From Lasioglossum baleicum (taxonomy: Eukaryota; Arthropoda; Insecta; Hymenoptera; Halictidae), in the NCBI RefSeq assembly GCF_051020765.1, contig NW_027469102.1, forward strand, positions 1,141,782-1,205,781: a stretch of DNA of 64,000 nt, given 5' to 3'. The position numbers and the translations under genes are program-made. The notes beneath the pieces were generated by a model. The model was given only the letters and a program-made list of their open reading frames with translations, had not been told where the DNA came from and ran no database searches. Shown here in pieces: positions 32,735-45,500 of the stretch (within the stretch, counting starts at the first letter, position 1; each line of letters opens with the position of its first letter).

Positions 32735-35700
32735 GTGTTCTACTTGACTAGCCTGCGGGATGCATCCTCTCGCACGTGTATTTGCTCGACTAGCCTGCGG
32801 GATGCATCCTCTCGCACGTGTTTGTGCTCGACTAGCCTGCGGGATGCATCCTCTCGCACGTGTTTTTACTTGACTAGCCTGCGGGATGCATCCTCTTGCA
32901 CGTGTTTTTGCTCGACTAGCCTGCGGGATGCATCCTCTCGCACGTGTTTTTGCTCGACTAGCCTGCGGGATGCATCCTCTCGCACGTGTTTTTACTCGAC
33001 TAGCCTGCGGGATGCATCCTCTCGCACGTGTTTTTGCTCGACTAGCCTGCGGGATGCATCCTCTCGCACGTGTTTTTGCTCGACTAGCCTGCGGGATGCA
33101 TCCTCTCGCACGTGTTTTTGCTCGACTAGCCTGCGGGATGCATCCTCTCGCACGTGTTTTTGCTCGACTAGCCATGCGCGTCCCAAAAAACCTGCGCATG
33201 CGCATCCCACAAAACCTCGCACGTGTTTTTACTCGACTAGCCTGCGGGATGCATCCTCTCGCACGTGTTTTTACTCGACTAGCCTGCGGGATGCATCCTC
33301 TCGCACGTGTTTTTACTCGACTAGCCTGCGGGAAGCATCCTCTTGCACGTGTTTTTACTCGACTAGCCTGCGGGATGCATCCTCTCGCACGTGTTTTTGC
33401 TCGACTAGCCAGCGGGATGCATCCTCTCGCACGTGTTTTTGCTCGACTAGCCTGCGGGTGCATCCTCTCGCACGTGTTTTTGCTCGACTAGCCATGCGCA
33501 TCCCAAAAAACCTGCGCATGCGCATCCCACAAAACCTGCGCATGCGCATCCCACAAAACTTCGCACGTGTTTTTACTCGACTAGCCTGCGGGATGCATCC
33601 TCTCGCACGAGTTTTTACTCGACTAGCCTGCGGGATGCATCCTCTCGCACGTGTTTTTGCTCGACTAGCTGCGGGATGCATCCTCTCGCACGTGTGTTTA
33701 CTCGACTAGCCTGCGGGATGCATCCTCCCGCACGTGTTTTTACTCGACTAGCCTGCGGGATGCATCCTCTCGCACGTGTTTTTGCTCGACTAGCCTGCGG
33801 GATGCATCCTCTCGCACGTGTTTTTGCTCGACTAGCCTGCGGGATGCATCCTCTCGCACGTGTTTTTGCTCGACTAGCCATGCGCATCCCAAAAAACCTG
33901 CGCATGCGCATCCCACAAAACCTCGCACGTGTTTTTACTCGACTAGCCTGCGGGATGCATCCTCTCGCACGTGTTTTTACTCGACTAGCCTGCGGGAAGC
34001 ATCCTCTTGCACGTGTTTTTACTCGACTAGCCTGCGGGATGCATCCTCTCGCACGTGTTTTTGCTCGACTAGCCAGCGGGATGCATCCTCTCGCACGTGT
34101 TTTTGCTCGACTAGCCTGCGGGTGCATCCTCTCGCACGTGTTTTTGCTCGACTAGCCATGCGCATCCCAAAAAACCTGCGCATGCGCATCCCACAAAACC
34201 TGCGCATGCGCATCCCACAAAACTTCGCACGTGTTTTTACTCGACTAGCCTGCGGGATGCATCCTCTCGCACGAGTTTTTACTCGACTAGCCTGCGGGAT
34301 GCATCCTCTCGCACGTGTTTTTGCTCGACTAGCTGCGGGATGCATCCTCTCGCACGTGTGTTTACTCGACTAGCCTGCGGGATGCATCCTCCCGCACGTG
34401 TTTTTACTCGACTAGCCTGCGGGATGCATCCTCTCGCACGTGTTTTTGCTCGACTAGCCTGCGGGATGCATCCTCTCGCACGTGTTTTTGCTCGACTAGC
34501 CTGCGGGATGCATCCTCTCGCACGTGTTTTTGCTCGACTAGCCATGCGCATCCCAAAAAACCTGCGCATGCGCATCCCACAAAACCTCGCACGTGTTTTT
34601 ACTCGACTAGCCTGCGGGATGCATCCTCTCGCACGTGTTTTTACTCGAGTAGCCTGCGGGATGCATTCTCTCGCACGTGTTTTTACTCGACTAGCCTGCG
34701 GGATGCATCCTCTCGCACGTGTTTTTGCTCGACTAGCCTGCGGGATGCATCCTCTCGCACGTGTTTTTACTCGACTAGCCTGCTGGAAGCATCCTCTCGC
34801 ACGTGTTTTTACTCGACTAGTCTGTGGGATGCATCCTCTCGCACGTGTTTTTGCTCGACTAGCCTGCGGGATGCATCCTCTCGCACGTGTTTTTGCTCGA
34901 CTAGCCATGCGCATCCCAAAAAACCTGCGCATGCGCATCCCACAAAACCTGCGCATGCGCATCCCACAAAACCTCGCACGTATTTTACTCGACTAGCCTG
35001 CGGGATGCATCCTCTCGCACGTGTTTTTACTCGACTAGCCTGCGGGATGCATCCTCTCGCACGTGTTTTTACTCGACTAGCCTGCGGGATGCATCTTCTC
35101 GCACGTGTTTATACTCGACCAGCCTGCGGGAAGCATCCTCTCGCACGTGTTTTTACTCGACTAGTCTGCGGGATGCATCCTCTCGCACGTGTTTTTGCTC
35201 GACTAGCCTGCGGGATGCATCCTCTCGCACGTGTTTTTGCTCGACTAGCCTGCGGGATGCATCCTCTCGCACGTGTATTTGCTCGACTAGCCTGCGGGAT
35301 GCATCCTCACGCACGTGTTTGTGCTCGACTAGCCTGCGGGATGCATCCTCTCGCACGTGTTTTTACTTGACTAGCCTGCGGGATGCATCCTCTCGCACGT
35401 GTTTTTGCTCGACTAGCCTGCGGGATGCATCCTCTCGCACGTGTTTTTGCTCGACTAGCCTGCGGGATGCATCCTCTCGCACGTGTTTTTACTCGACTAG
35501 CCTGCGGGATGCATCCTGTCGCACGTGTTTTTACTCGACTAGCCATGGGCATCCCAAAAAACCTGCGCATGCGCATCCCAAAAAACCTGCGCATGCGCAT
35601 CCCACAAAACCTCGCACGTGTTTTTACTCGACTAGCCTGCGGGATGCATCCTCTCGCACGTGTTTTTACTCGACTAGCCTGCGGGATGCATCCTCTCGCC

Positions 35701-36373
35701 CGTGTTTTTACTCGACTAGCCTGCGGGATGCATCCTCTCGCACGTGTTTTTACTCGACTAGCCTGCGGGAAGCATCCTCTTGCACGTGTTTTTACTCGAC
35801 TAGCCTGCGGGATGCATCCTCTCGCACGTGTTTTTACTCGACTAGCCTGCGGGATGCATCCTCTCGCACGTGTTTTTACTCGACTAGCCTGCGGGATGCA
35901 TCCTCTCGCACGTGTTTTTGCTCGACTAGCCTGCGGGATGCATCCTCTCGCACGTGTTTTTGCTCGACTAGCCTGCGGGATGCATCCTCTCGCACGTGTT
36001 TTTGCTCGACTAGCCTGCGGGATGCATCCTCTCGCACGTGTTTTTACTCGACTAGTCTGCGGGATGCATCCTCTCGCACGTGTTTTTGCTCGACTAGCCT
36101 GCGGGATGCATCCTCTCGCACGTGTTTTTGCTCGACTAGCCTGCGGGATGCATCCTCTCGCACGTGTATTTGCTCGACTAGCCTGCGGGATGCATCCTCT
36201 CGCACGTGTTTGTGCTCTACTAGCCTGCGGGATGCATCCTCTCGCACGTGTTTTTACTCGACTAGCCTGCGGGATGCATCCTCTCGCACGTGTTTTTGCT
36301 CGACTAGCCTGCGGGATGCATCCTCTCGCACGTGTTTGTGCTCGACTAGCCTGCGGGATGCATCCTCTCGCAC
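32735..36373. repeat. Short HOR with doubled B-C, copy 2
   Basis: Y, F (33173), B (33493), C (33879), B (34157), C (34543), D (34906), E (35544). It matches copy 1 at 3,723 bp up to the shared CGCACGTATTTTAC deletion (near 34981), then at 3,639 bp. The difference is exactly two monomers (84 bp) lost or gained between D and E. Sharing the one-base deletion shows that the two copies derive from one duplication and that the two-monomer change came later. Confidence 0.95.
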
Positions 36374-39300
36374 GTGTTCTACTTGACTAGCCTGCGGGAT
36401 GCATCCTCTCGCACGTGTATTTGCTCGACTAGCCTGCGGGATGCATCCTCTCGCACGTGTTTGTGCTCGACTAGCCTGCGGGATGCATCCTCTCGCACGT
36501 GTTTTTACTTGACTAGCCTGCGGGATGCATCCTCTTGCACGTGTTATTGCTCGACTAGCCTGCGGGATGCATCCTCTCGCACGTGTTTTTGCTCGACTAG
36601 CCTGCGGGATGCATCCTCTCGCACGTGTTTTTACTCGACTAGCCTGCGGGATGCATCCTCTCGCACGTGTTTTTGCTCGACTAGCCTGCGGGATGCATCC
36701 TCTCGCACGTGTTTTTGCTCGACTAGCCTGCGGGATGCATCCTCTCGCACGTGTTTTTGCTCGACTAGCCTGCGGGATGCATCCTCTCGCACGTGTTTTT
36801 GCTCGACTAGCCATGCGCGTCCCAAAAAACCTGCGCATGCGCATCCCACAAAACCTCGCACGTGTTTTTACTCGACTAGCCTGCGGGATGCATCCTCTCG
36901 CACGTGTTTTTACTCGACTAGCCTGCGGGATGCATCCTCTCGCACGTGTTTTTACTCGACTAGCCTGCGGGAAGCATCCTCTTGCACGTGTTTTTACTCG
37001 ACTAGCCTGCGGGATGCATCCTCTCGCACGTGTTTTTGCTCGACTAGCCAGCGGGATGCATCCTCTCGCACGTGTTTTTGCTCGACTAGCCTGCGGGTGC
37101 ATCCTCTCGCACGTGTTTTTGCTCGACTAGCCATGCGCATCCCAAAAAACCTGCGCATGCGCATCCCACAAAACCTGCGCATGCGCATCCCACAAAACTT
37201 CGCACGTGTTTTTACTCGACTAGCCTGCGGGATGCATCCTCTCGCACGAGTTTTTACTCGACTAGCCTGCGGGATGCATCCTCTCGCACGTGTTTTTGCT
37301 CGACTAGCTGCGGGATGCATCCTCTCGCACGTGTGTTTACTCGACTAGCCTGCGGGATGCATCCTCCCGCACGTGTTTTTACTCGACTAGCCTGCGGGAT
37401 GCATCCTCTCGCACGTGTTTTTGCTCGACTAGCCTGCGGGATGCATCCTCTCGCACGTGTTTTTGCTCGACTAGCCTGCGGGATGCATCCTCTCGCACGT
37501 GTTTTTGCTCGACTAGCCATGCGCATCCCAAAAAACCTGCGCATGCGCATCCCACAAAACCTCGCACGTGTTTTTACTCGACTAGCCTGCGGGATGCATC
37601 CTCTCGCACGTGTTTTTACTCGAGTAGCCTGCGGGATGCATTCTCTCGCACGTGTTTTTACTCGACTAGCCTGCGGGATGCATCCTCTCGCACGTGTTTT
37701 TGCTCGACTAGCCTGCGGGATGCATCCTCTCGCACGTGTTTTTACTCGACTAGCCTGCTGGAAGCATCCTCTCGCACGTGTTTTTACTCGACTAGTCTGC
37801 GGGATGCATCCTCTCGCACGTGTTTTTGCTCGACTAGCCTGCGGGATGCATCCTCTCGCACGTGTTTTTGCTCGACTAGCCATGCGCATCCCAAAAAACC
37901 TGCGCATGCGCATCCCACAAAACCTGCGCATGCGCATCCCACAAAACCTCGCACGTGTTTTTACTCGACTAGCCTGCGGGATGCATCCTCTCGCACGTGT
38001 TTTTACTCGACTAGCCTGCGGGATGCATCCTCTCGCACGTGTTTTTACTCGACTAGCCTGCGGGATGCATCTTCTCGCACGTGTTTATACTCGACCAGCC
38101 TGCGGGAAGCATCCTCTCGCACGTGTTTTTACTCGACTAGTCTGCGGGATGCATCCTCTCGCACGTGTATTTGCTCGACTAGCCTGCGGGATGCATCCTC
38201 TCGCACGTGTTTTTGCTCGACTAGCCTGCGGGATGCATCCTCTCGCACGTGTATTTGCTCGACTAGCCTGCGGGATGCATCCTCACGCACGTGTTTGTGC
38301 TCGACTAGCCTGCGGGATGCATCCTCTCGCACGTGTTTTTACTTGACTAGCCTGCGGGATGCATCCTCTCGCACGTGTTTTTGCTCGACTAGCCTGCGGG
38401 ATGCATCCTCTCGCACGTGTTTTTGCTCGACTAGCCTGCGGGATGCATCCTCTCGCACGTGTTTTTACTCGACTAGCCTGCGGGATGCATCCTGTCGCAC
38501 GTGTTTTTACTCGACTAGCCATGGGCATCCCAAAAAACCTGCGCATGCGCATCCCAAAAAACCTGCGCATGCGCATCCCACAAAACCTCGCACGTGTTTT
38601 TACTCGACTAGCCTGCGGGATGCATCCTCTCGCACGTGTTTTTACTCGACTAGCCTGCGGGATGCATCCTCTCGCCCGTGTTTTTACTCGACTAGCCTGC
38701 GGGATGCATCCTCTCGCACGTGTTTTTACTCGACTAGCCTGCGGGAAGCATCCTCTTGCACGTGTTTTTACTCGACTAGCCTGCGGGATGCATCCTCTCG
38801 CACGTGTTTTTACTCGACTAGCCTGCGGGAAGCATCCTCTCGCACGTGTTTTTACTCGACTAGCCTGCGGGAAGCATCCTCTTGCACGTGTTTTTGCTCG
38901 ACTAGCCTGCGGGATGCATCCTCTCGCACGTGTTTTTACTCGACTAGCCTGCGGGATGCATCCTCCCGCACGTGTTTTTACTCGACTGGCCTGCGGGATG
39001 CATCCTCTCGCACGTGTTTTTGCTCGACTAGCCTGCGGGATGCATACTCTCGCACGTGTTTTTGCTCGACTAGCCTGCGGGATGCATCCTCTAGCACGTG
39101 TTTTTGCTCGACTAGCCTGCGGGACGCATCCTCTCGCACGTGTTTTTACTCGACTAGCCTGCGGGATGCATCCTCTCACACGTGTTTTTACTCGACTAGC
39201 CTGCGGGAAGCATCCTCTTGCACGTGTTTTTACTCGACTAGCCTGCGGGATGCATCCTCTCGCACGTGTTTTTACTCGACTAGCCTGCGGGAAGCATCCT

Positions 39301-42300
39301 CTCGCACGTGTTTTTACTCGACTAGCCTGCGGGAAGCATCCTCTCGCACGTGTTTTTACTCGACTAGTCTGCGGGATGCATCCTCTCGCACGTGTTTTTG
39401 CTCGACTAGCCTGCGGGATGCATCCTCTCGCACGTGTTTTTGCTCGACTAGCCTGCGGGATGCATCCTCTCGCACGTGTTTTTGCTCGACTAGCCTGCGG
39501 GATGCATCCTCTCGCACGTGTTTTTGCTCGACTAGCCATGCGCATCCCAAAAAACCTGCGCATGCGCATCCCACAAAACCTCGCACGTGTTTTTACTCGA
39601 CTAGCCTGCGGGATGCATCCTCTCGCACGTGTTTTTACTCGAGTAGGCTGCGGGATGCATCCTCTCGCACGTGTTTTTACTCGACTAGCCTGCGGGATGC
39701 ATCCTCTCGCACGTGTTTTTGCTCGACTAGCCTGCGGGATGCATCCTCTCGCACGTGTTTTTGCTGGACTAGCCTGCGGGATGCATCCTCCCGCACGTGT
39801 TTTTGCTCGACTAGCCTGCGGGATGCATCCTCTCGCACGTGTTTTTGCTCGACCAGCCATGCGCATCCCAAAAAACCTGCGCATGCGCATCCCAAAAAAC
39901 CTGCGCATGCGCATCCCAAAAAACCTGCGCATGCGCATCCCACAAAACCTCGCACGTGCTTTTACTCGACTAGCCTGCGGGATGCATCCTCTCGCACGTG
40001 TTTTTACTCGACTAGCCTGCGGGATGCATCCTCTCGCACGTGTTTTTACTCGACTAGCCTGCGGGATGCATCCTCTCGCACGTGTTTTTACTCGACTAGC
40101 CTGCGGGACGCATCCTCTCGCACGTGTTTTTACTCGACTAGTCTGCGGGATGCATCCTCTCGCACGTGTTTTTGCTCGACTAGCCTGCGGGATGCATCCT
40201 CTCGCACGTGTTTTTGCTCGACTAGCCTGCGGGATGCATCCTCTCGCACGTGTTTTTGCTCGACTAGCCTGCGGGATGCATCCTCTCGCACGTGTTTTTG
40301 CTCGACTAGCCTGCGGGATGCATCCTCTCGCACGTGTTTTTACTCGACTAGCCATGCGCATCCCAAAAAACCTGCGCATGCGCATCCCACAAAACCTGCG
40401 CATGCGCATCCCACAAAACTTCGCACGTGTTTTTTCTCGACTAGCCTGCGGGATGCATCCTCTCGCACGTGTTTTTGCTCGACTAGCCTGCGGGATGCAT
40501 CCTCTCGCACGTGTTTTTACTCGACTAGCCTGCGGGATGCATCCTCTCGCACGTGTTTTTGCTCGACTAGCCTGCGGGATGCATCCTCTCGCACGTGTTT
40601 TTACTCGACTAGCCTGCGGGATTCATCCTCTCGCACGTGCTTTTACTCGACTAGCCTGCGGGATGCATCCTCTCGCACGTGTTTTTGCTCGACTAGCCTG
40701 CAGGATTCATCCTCTCGCACGTGTTTTTACTCGACTAGCCTGCGGGATGAATCCTCTCGCACGTGTTTTTGCTCGACTAGCCTGCGGGATGCATCCTCTC
40801 GCACGTGTTTTTGCTCGACTAGCCTGCGGGATGCATCCTCTCGCACGTGTTTTTGCTCGACTAGCCTGCGGGATGCATCCTCTCGCACGTGTTTTTGCTC
40901 GACTAGCCTGCGGGACGCATCCTCTCGCACGTGTTTTTACTCGACTAGCCTGCGGGATGCATCCTCTCGCACGTGTTTTTACTCGACTAGCCTGCGGGAA
41001 GAATCCTCTTGCACGTGTTTTTACTCGACTAGCCTGCGGGATGCATCCTCTCGCACGTGTTTTTACTCGACTAGCCTGCGGGAAGCATCCTCTCGCACGT
41101 GTTTTTACTCGACTAGTCTGCGGGAAGCATCCTCTCGCACGTGTTTTTACTCGACTAGTCTGCGGGATGCATCCTCTCGCACGTGTTTTTGCTCGACTAG
41201 CCTGCGGGATGCATCCTCTCGCACGTGTTTTTGCTCGACTAGCCTGCGGGATGCATCCTCTCGCACGTGTTTTTGCTCGACTAGCCTGCGGGATGCATCC
41301 TCTCGCACGTGTTTTTGCTCGACTAGCCATGCGCATCCCAAAAAACCTGCGCATGCGCATCCCTTCAAAACCTCGCACGTGTTTTTACTCGACTAGCCTG
41401 CGGGATGCACCCTCTCGCACGTGTTTTTACTCGAGTAGCCTGCGGGATGCATCCTCTCGCACGTGTTTTTACTCGACTAGCCTGCGGGATGCATCCTCTC
41501 GCACGTGTTTTTGCTCGACTAGCCTGCGGGATGCATCCTCTCGCACGTGTTTTTGCTCGACTAGCCTGCGGGATGCATCCTCTCGCACGTGTTTGTGCTC
41601 GACTAGCCTGCGGGATGCATCCTCTCGCACGTGTTCTACTTGACTAGCCTGCGGGATGCATCCTCTCGCACGTGTATTTGCTCGACTAGCCTGCGGGATG
41701 CATCCTCTCGCACGTGTTTTTGCTCGACTAGCCATGCGCATCCCAAAAAACCTGCGCATGCGCATCCCACAAAACCTGCGCATGCGCATCCCACAAAACC
41801 TCGCACGTGTTTTTACTCGACTAGCCTGCGGGATGCATCCTCTCGCACGTGTTTTTGCTCGACTAGCCTGCGGGACGCATCCTCTCGCACGTGTTTTTAC
41901 TCGACTAGCCTGCGGGATGCATCCTCTCGCACGTGTTTTTACTCGACTAGCCTGCGGGAAGAACCCTCTTGCACGTGTTTTTACTCGACTAGCCTGCGGG
42001 ATGCATCCTCTCGCACGTGTTTTTACTCGACTAGCCTGCGGGAAGCATCCTCTCGCACGTGTTTTTACTCGACTAGTCTGCGGGAAGCATCCTCTCGCAC
42101 GTGTTTTTACTCGACTAGTCTGCGGGATGCATCCTCTCGCACGTGTTTTTGATCGACTAGCCTGCGGGATGCATCCTCTCGCACTTGTTTTTGCTCGACT
42201 AGCCTGCGGGATGCATCCTCTCGCACGTGTTTTTGCTCGACTAGCCTGCGGGATGCATACTCTCGCACGTGTTTTTGCTCGACTAGCCATGCGCATCCCA

Positions 42301-42590
42301 AAAAACCTGCGCATGCGCATCCCTTCAAAACCTCGCACGTGTTTTTACTCGACTAGCCTGCGGGATGCACCCTCTCGCACGTGTTTTTACTCGAGTAGCC
42401 TGCGGGATGCATCCTCTCGCACGTGTTTTTACTCGACTAGCCTGCGGGATGCATCCTCTCGCACGTGTTTTTGCTCGACTAGCCTGCGGGATGCATCCTC
42501 TCGCACGTGTTTTTGCTCGACTAGCCTGCGGGATGCATCCTCTCGCACGTGTTTGTGCTCGACTAGCCTGCGGGATGCATCCTCTCGCAC
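36374..42590. repeat. Long HOR (F-B-C-D-E-G-H-T-I-D-I), copy 1
   Basis: Clusters are F (36812), B (37132), C (37518), D (37881), E (38520), G (39537), H with four units (39858), T (40353), I (41328), a D-like cluster (41733) and I (42288). Monomers with GGATTCATCC and GGATGAATCC lie at 40.62-40.75 kb. About 0.84 kb around each I cluster is duplicated at an offset of 960 bp (20 monomers and five 24-bp units). The whole unit is repeated at about 53.5-59.5 kb. Confidence 0.95.
41328..41371. repeat. Class I cluster (CCCTTCAAAAC variant)
   Basis: Two units, the second with CCCTTCAAAAC, one base longer than the usual CCCACAAAAC. Other copies start at 42288, 58263 and 59223. The pairs are 960 bp apart in both places. 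The extra base shifts the reading frame of anything crossing it. The next monomer carries GGATGCACCC, and the one after that carries the TACTCGAGTA palindrome. Confidence 0.95.
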
Positions 42591-45500
42591 GTGTTCTACT
42601 TGACTAGCCTGCGGGATGCATCCTCTCGCACGTGTATTTGCTCGACTAGCCTGCGGGATGCATCCTCTCGCACGTGTTTGTGCTCGACTAGCCTGCGGGA
42701 TGCATCCTCTCGCACGTGTTTTTACTTGACTAGCCTGCGGGATGCATCCTCTTGCACGTGTTTTTGCTCGACTAGCCTGCGGGATGCATCCTCTCGCACG
42801 TGTTTTTGCTCGACTAGCCTGCGGGATGCATCCTCTCGCACGTGTTTTTACTCGACTAGCCTGCGGGATGCATCCTCTCGCACGTGTTTTTGCTCGACTA
42901 GCCTGCGGGATGCATCCTCTCGCACGTGTTTTTGCTCGACTAGCCTGCGGGATGCATCCTCTCGCACGTGTTTTTGCTCGACTAGCCTGCGGGATGCATC
43001 CTCTCGCACGTGTTTTTGCTCGACTAGCCATGCGCGTCCCAAAAAACCTGCGCATGCGCATCCCACAAAACCTCGCACGTGTTTTTACTCGACTAGCCTG
43101 CGGGATGCATCCTCTCGCACGTGTTTTTACTCGACTAGCCTGCGGGATGCATCCTCTCGCACGTGTTTTTACTCGACTAGCCTGCGGGAAGCATCCTCTT
43201 GCACGTGTTTTTACTCGACTAGCCTGCGGGATGCATCCTCTCGCACGTGTTTTTGCTCGACTAGCCAGCGGGATGCATCCTCTCGCACGTGTTTTTGCTC
43301 GACTAGCCTGCGGGTGCATCCTCTCGCACGTGTTTTTGCTCGACTAGCCATGCGCATCCCAAAAAACCTGCGCATGCGCATCCCACAAAACCTGCGCATG
43401 CGCATCCCACAAAACTTCGCACGTGTTTTTACTCGACTAGCCTGCGGGATGCATCCTCTCGCACGAGTTTTTACTCGACTAGCCTGCGGGATGCATCCTC
43501 TCGCACGTGTTTTTGCTCGACTAGCTGCGGAATGCATCCTCTCGCACGTGTGTTTACTCGACTAGCTTGCGGGATGCATCCTCCCGCATGTGTTTTTACT
43601 CGACTAGCCTGCGGGATGCATCCTCTCGCACGTGTTTTTGCTCGACTAGCCTGCGGGATGCATCCTCTCGCACGTGTTTTTGCTCGACTAGCCTGCGGGA
43701 TGCATCCTCTCGCACGTGTTTTTGCTCGACTAGCCATGCGCATCCCAAAAAACCTGCGCATGCGCATCCCACAAAACCTCGCACGTGTTTTTACTCGACT
43801 AGCCTGCGGGATGCATCCTCTCGCACGTGTTTTTACTCGAGTAGCCTGCGGGATGCATTCTCTCGCACGTGTTTTTACTCGACTAGCCTGCGGGATGCAT
43901 CCTCTCGCACGTGTTTTTGCTCGACTAGCCTGCGGGATGCATCCTCTCGCACGTGTTTTTACTCGACTAGCCTGCTGGAAGCATCCTCTCGCACGTGTTT
44001 TTACTCGACTAGTCTGCGGGATGCATCCTCTCGCACGTGTTTTTGCTCGACTAGCCTGCGGGATGCATCCTCTCGCACGTGTTTTTGCTCGACTAGCCAT
44101 GCGCATCCCAAAAAACCTGCGCATGCGCATCCCACAAAACCTGCGCATGCGCATCCCACAAAACCTCGCACGTGTTTTTACTCGACTAGCCTGCGGGATG
44201 CATCCTCTCGCACGTGTTTTTACTCGACTAGCCTGCGGGATGCATCCTCTCGCACGTGTTTTTACTCGACTAGCCTGCGGGATGCATCTTCTCGCACGTG
44301 TTTATACTCGACCAGCCTGCGGGAAGCATCCTCTCGCACGTGTTTTTACTCGACTAGTCTGCGGGATGCATCCTCTCGCACGTGTTTTTGCTCGACTAGC
44401 CTGCGGGATGCATCCTCTCGCACGTGTTTTTGCTCGACTAGCCTGCGGGATGCATCCTCTCGCACGTGTATTTGCTCGACTAGCCTGCGGGATGCATCCT
44501 CACGCACGTGTTTGTGCTCGACTAGCCTGCGGGATGCATCCTCTCGCACGTGTTTTTACTTGACTAGCCTGCGGGATGCATCCTCTCGCACGTGTTTTTG
44601 CTCGACTAGCCTGCGGGATGCATCCTCTCGCACGTGTTTTTGCTCGACTAGCCTGCGGGATGCATCCTCTCGCACGTGTTTTTACTCGACTAGCCTGCGG
44701 GATGCATCCTGTCGCACGTGTTTTTACTCGACTAGCCATGGGCATCCCAAAAAACCTGCGCATGCGCATCCCAAAAAACCTGCGCATGCGCATCCCACAA
44801 AACCTCGCACGTGTTTTTACTCGACTAGCCTGCGGGATGCATCCTCTCGCACGTGTTTTTACTCGACTAGCCTGCGGGATGCATCCTCTCGCCCGTGTTT
44901 TTACTCGACTAGCCTGCGGGATGCATCCTCTCGCACGTGTTTTTACTCGACTAGCCTGCGGGAAGCATCCTCTTGCACGTGTTTTTACTCGACTAGCCTG
45001 CGGGATGCATCCTCTCGCACGTGTTTTTACTCGACTAGCCTGCGGGAAGCATCCTCTCGCACGTGTTTTTACTCGACTAGCCTGCGGGAAGCATCCTCTT
45101 GCACGTGTTTTTAATCGACTAGCCTGCAGGATGCATCCTCTCGCACGTGTTTTTACTCGACTAGCCTGCGGGAAGCATCCTCTCGCACGTGTTTTTACTC
45201 GACTAGCCTGCGGGAAGCATCCTCTCGCACGTGTTTTTACTCGACTAGTCTGCGGGATGCATCCTCTCGCACGTGTTTTTGCTCGACTAGCCTGCGGGAT
45301 GCATCCTCTCGCACGTGTTTTTGCTCGACTAGCCTGCGGGATGCATCCTCTCGCACGTGTTTTTACTCGACTAGCCTGCAGGATTCATCCTCTCGCACGT
45401 GTTTTTACTCGACTAGCCTGCGGGATGCATCCTCTCGCACGTGTTTTTGCTCGACTAGCCTGCGGGATGCATCCTCTCGCACGTGTTTTTACTCGACTAG

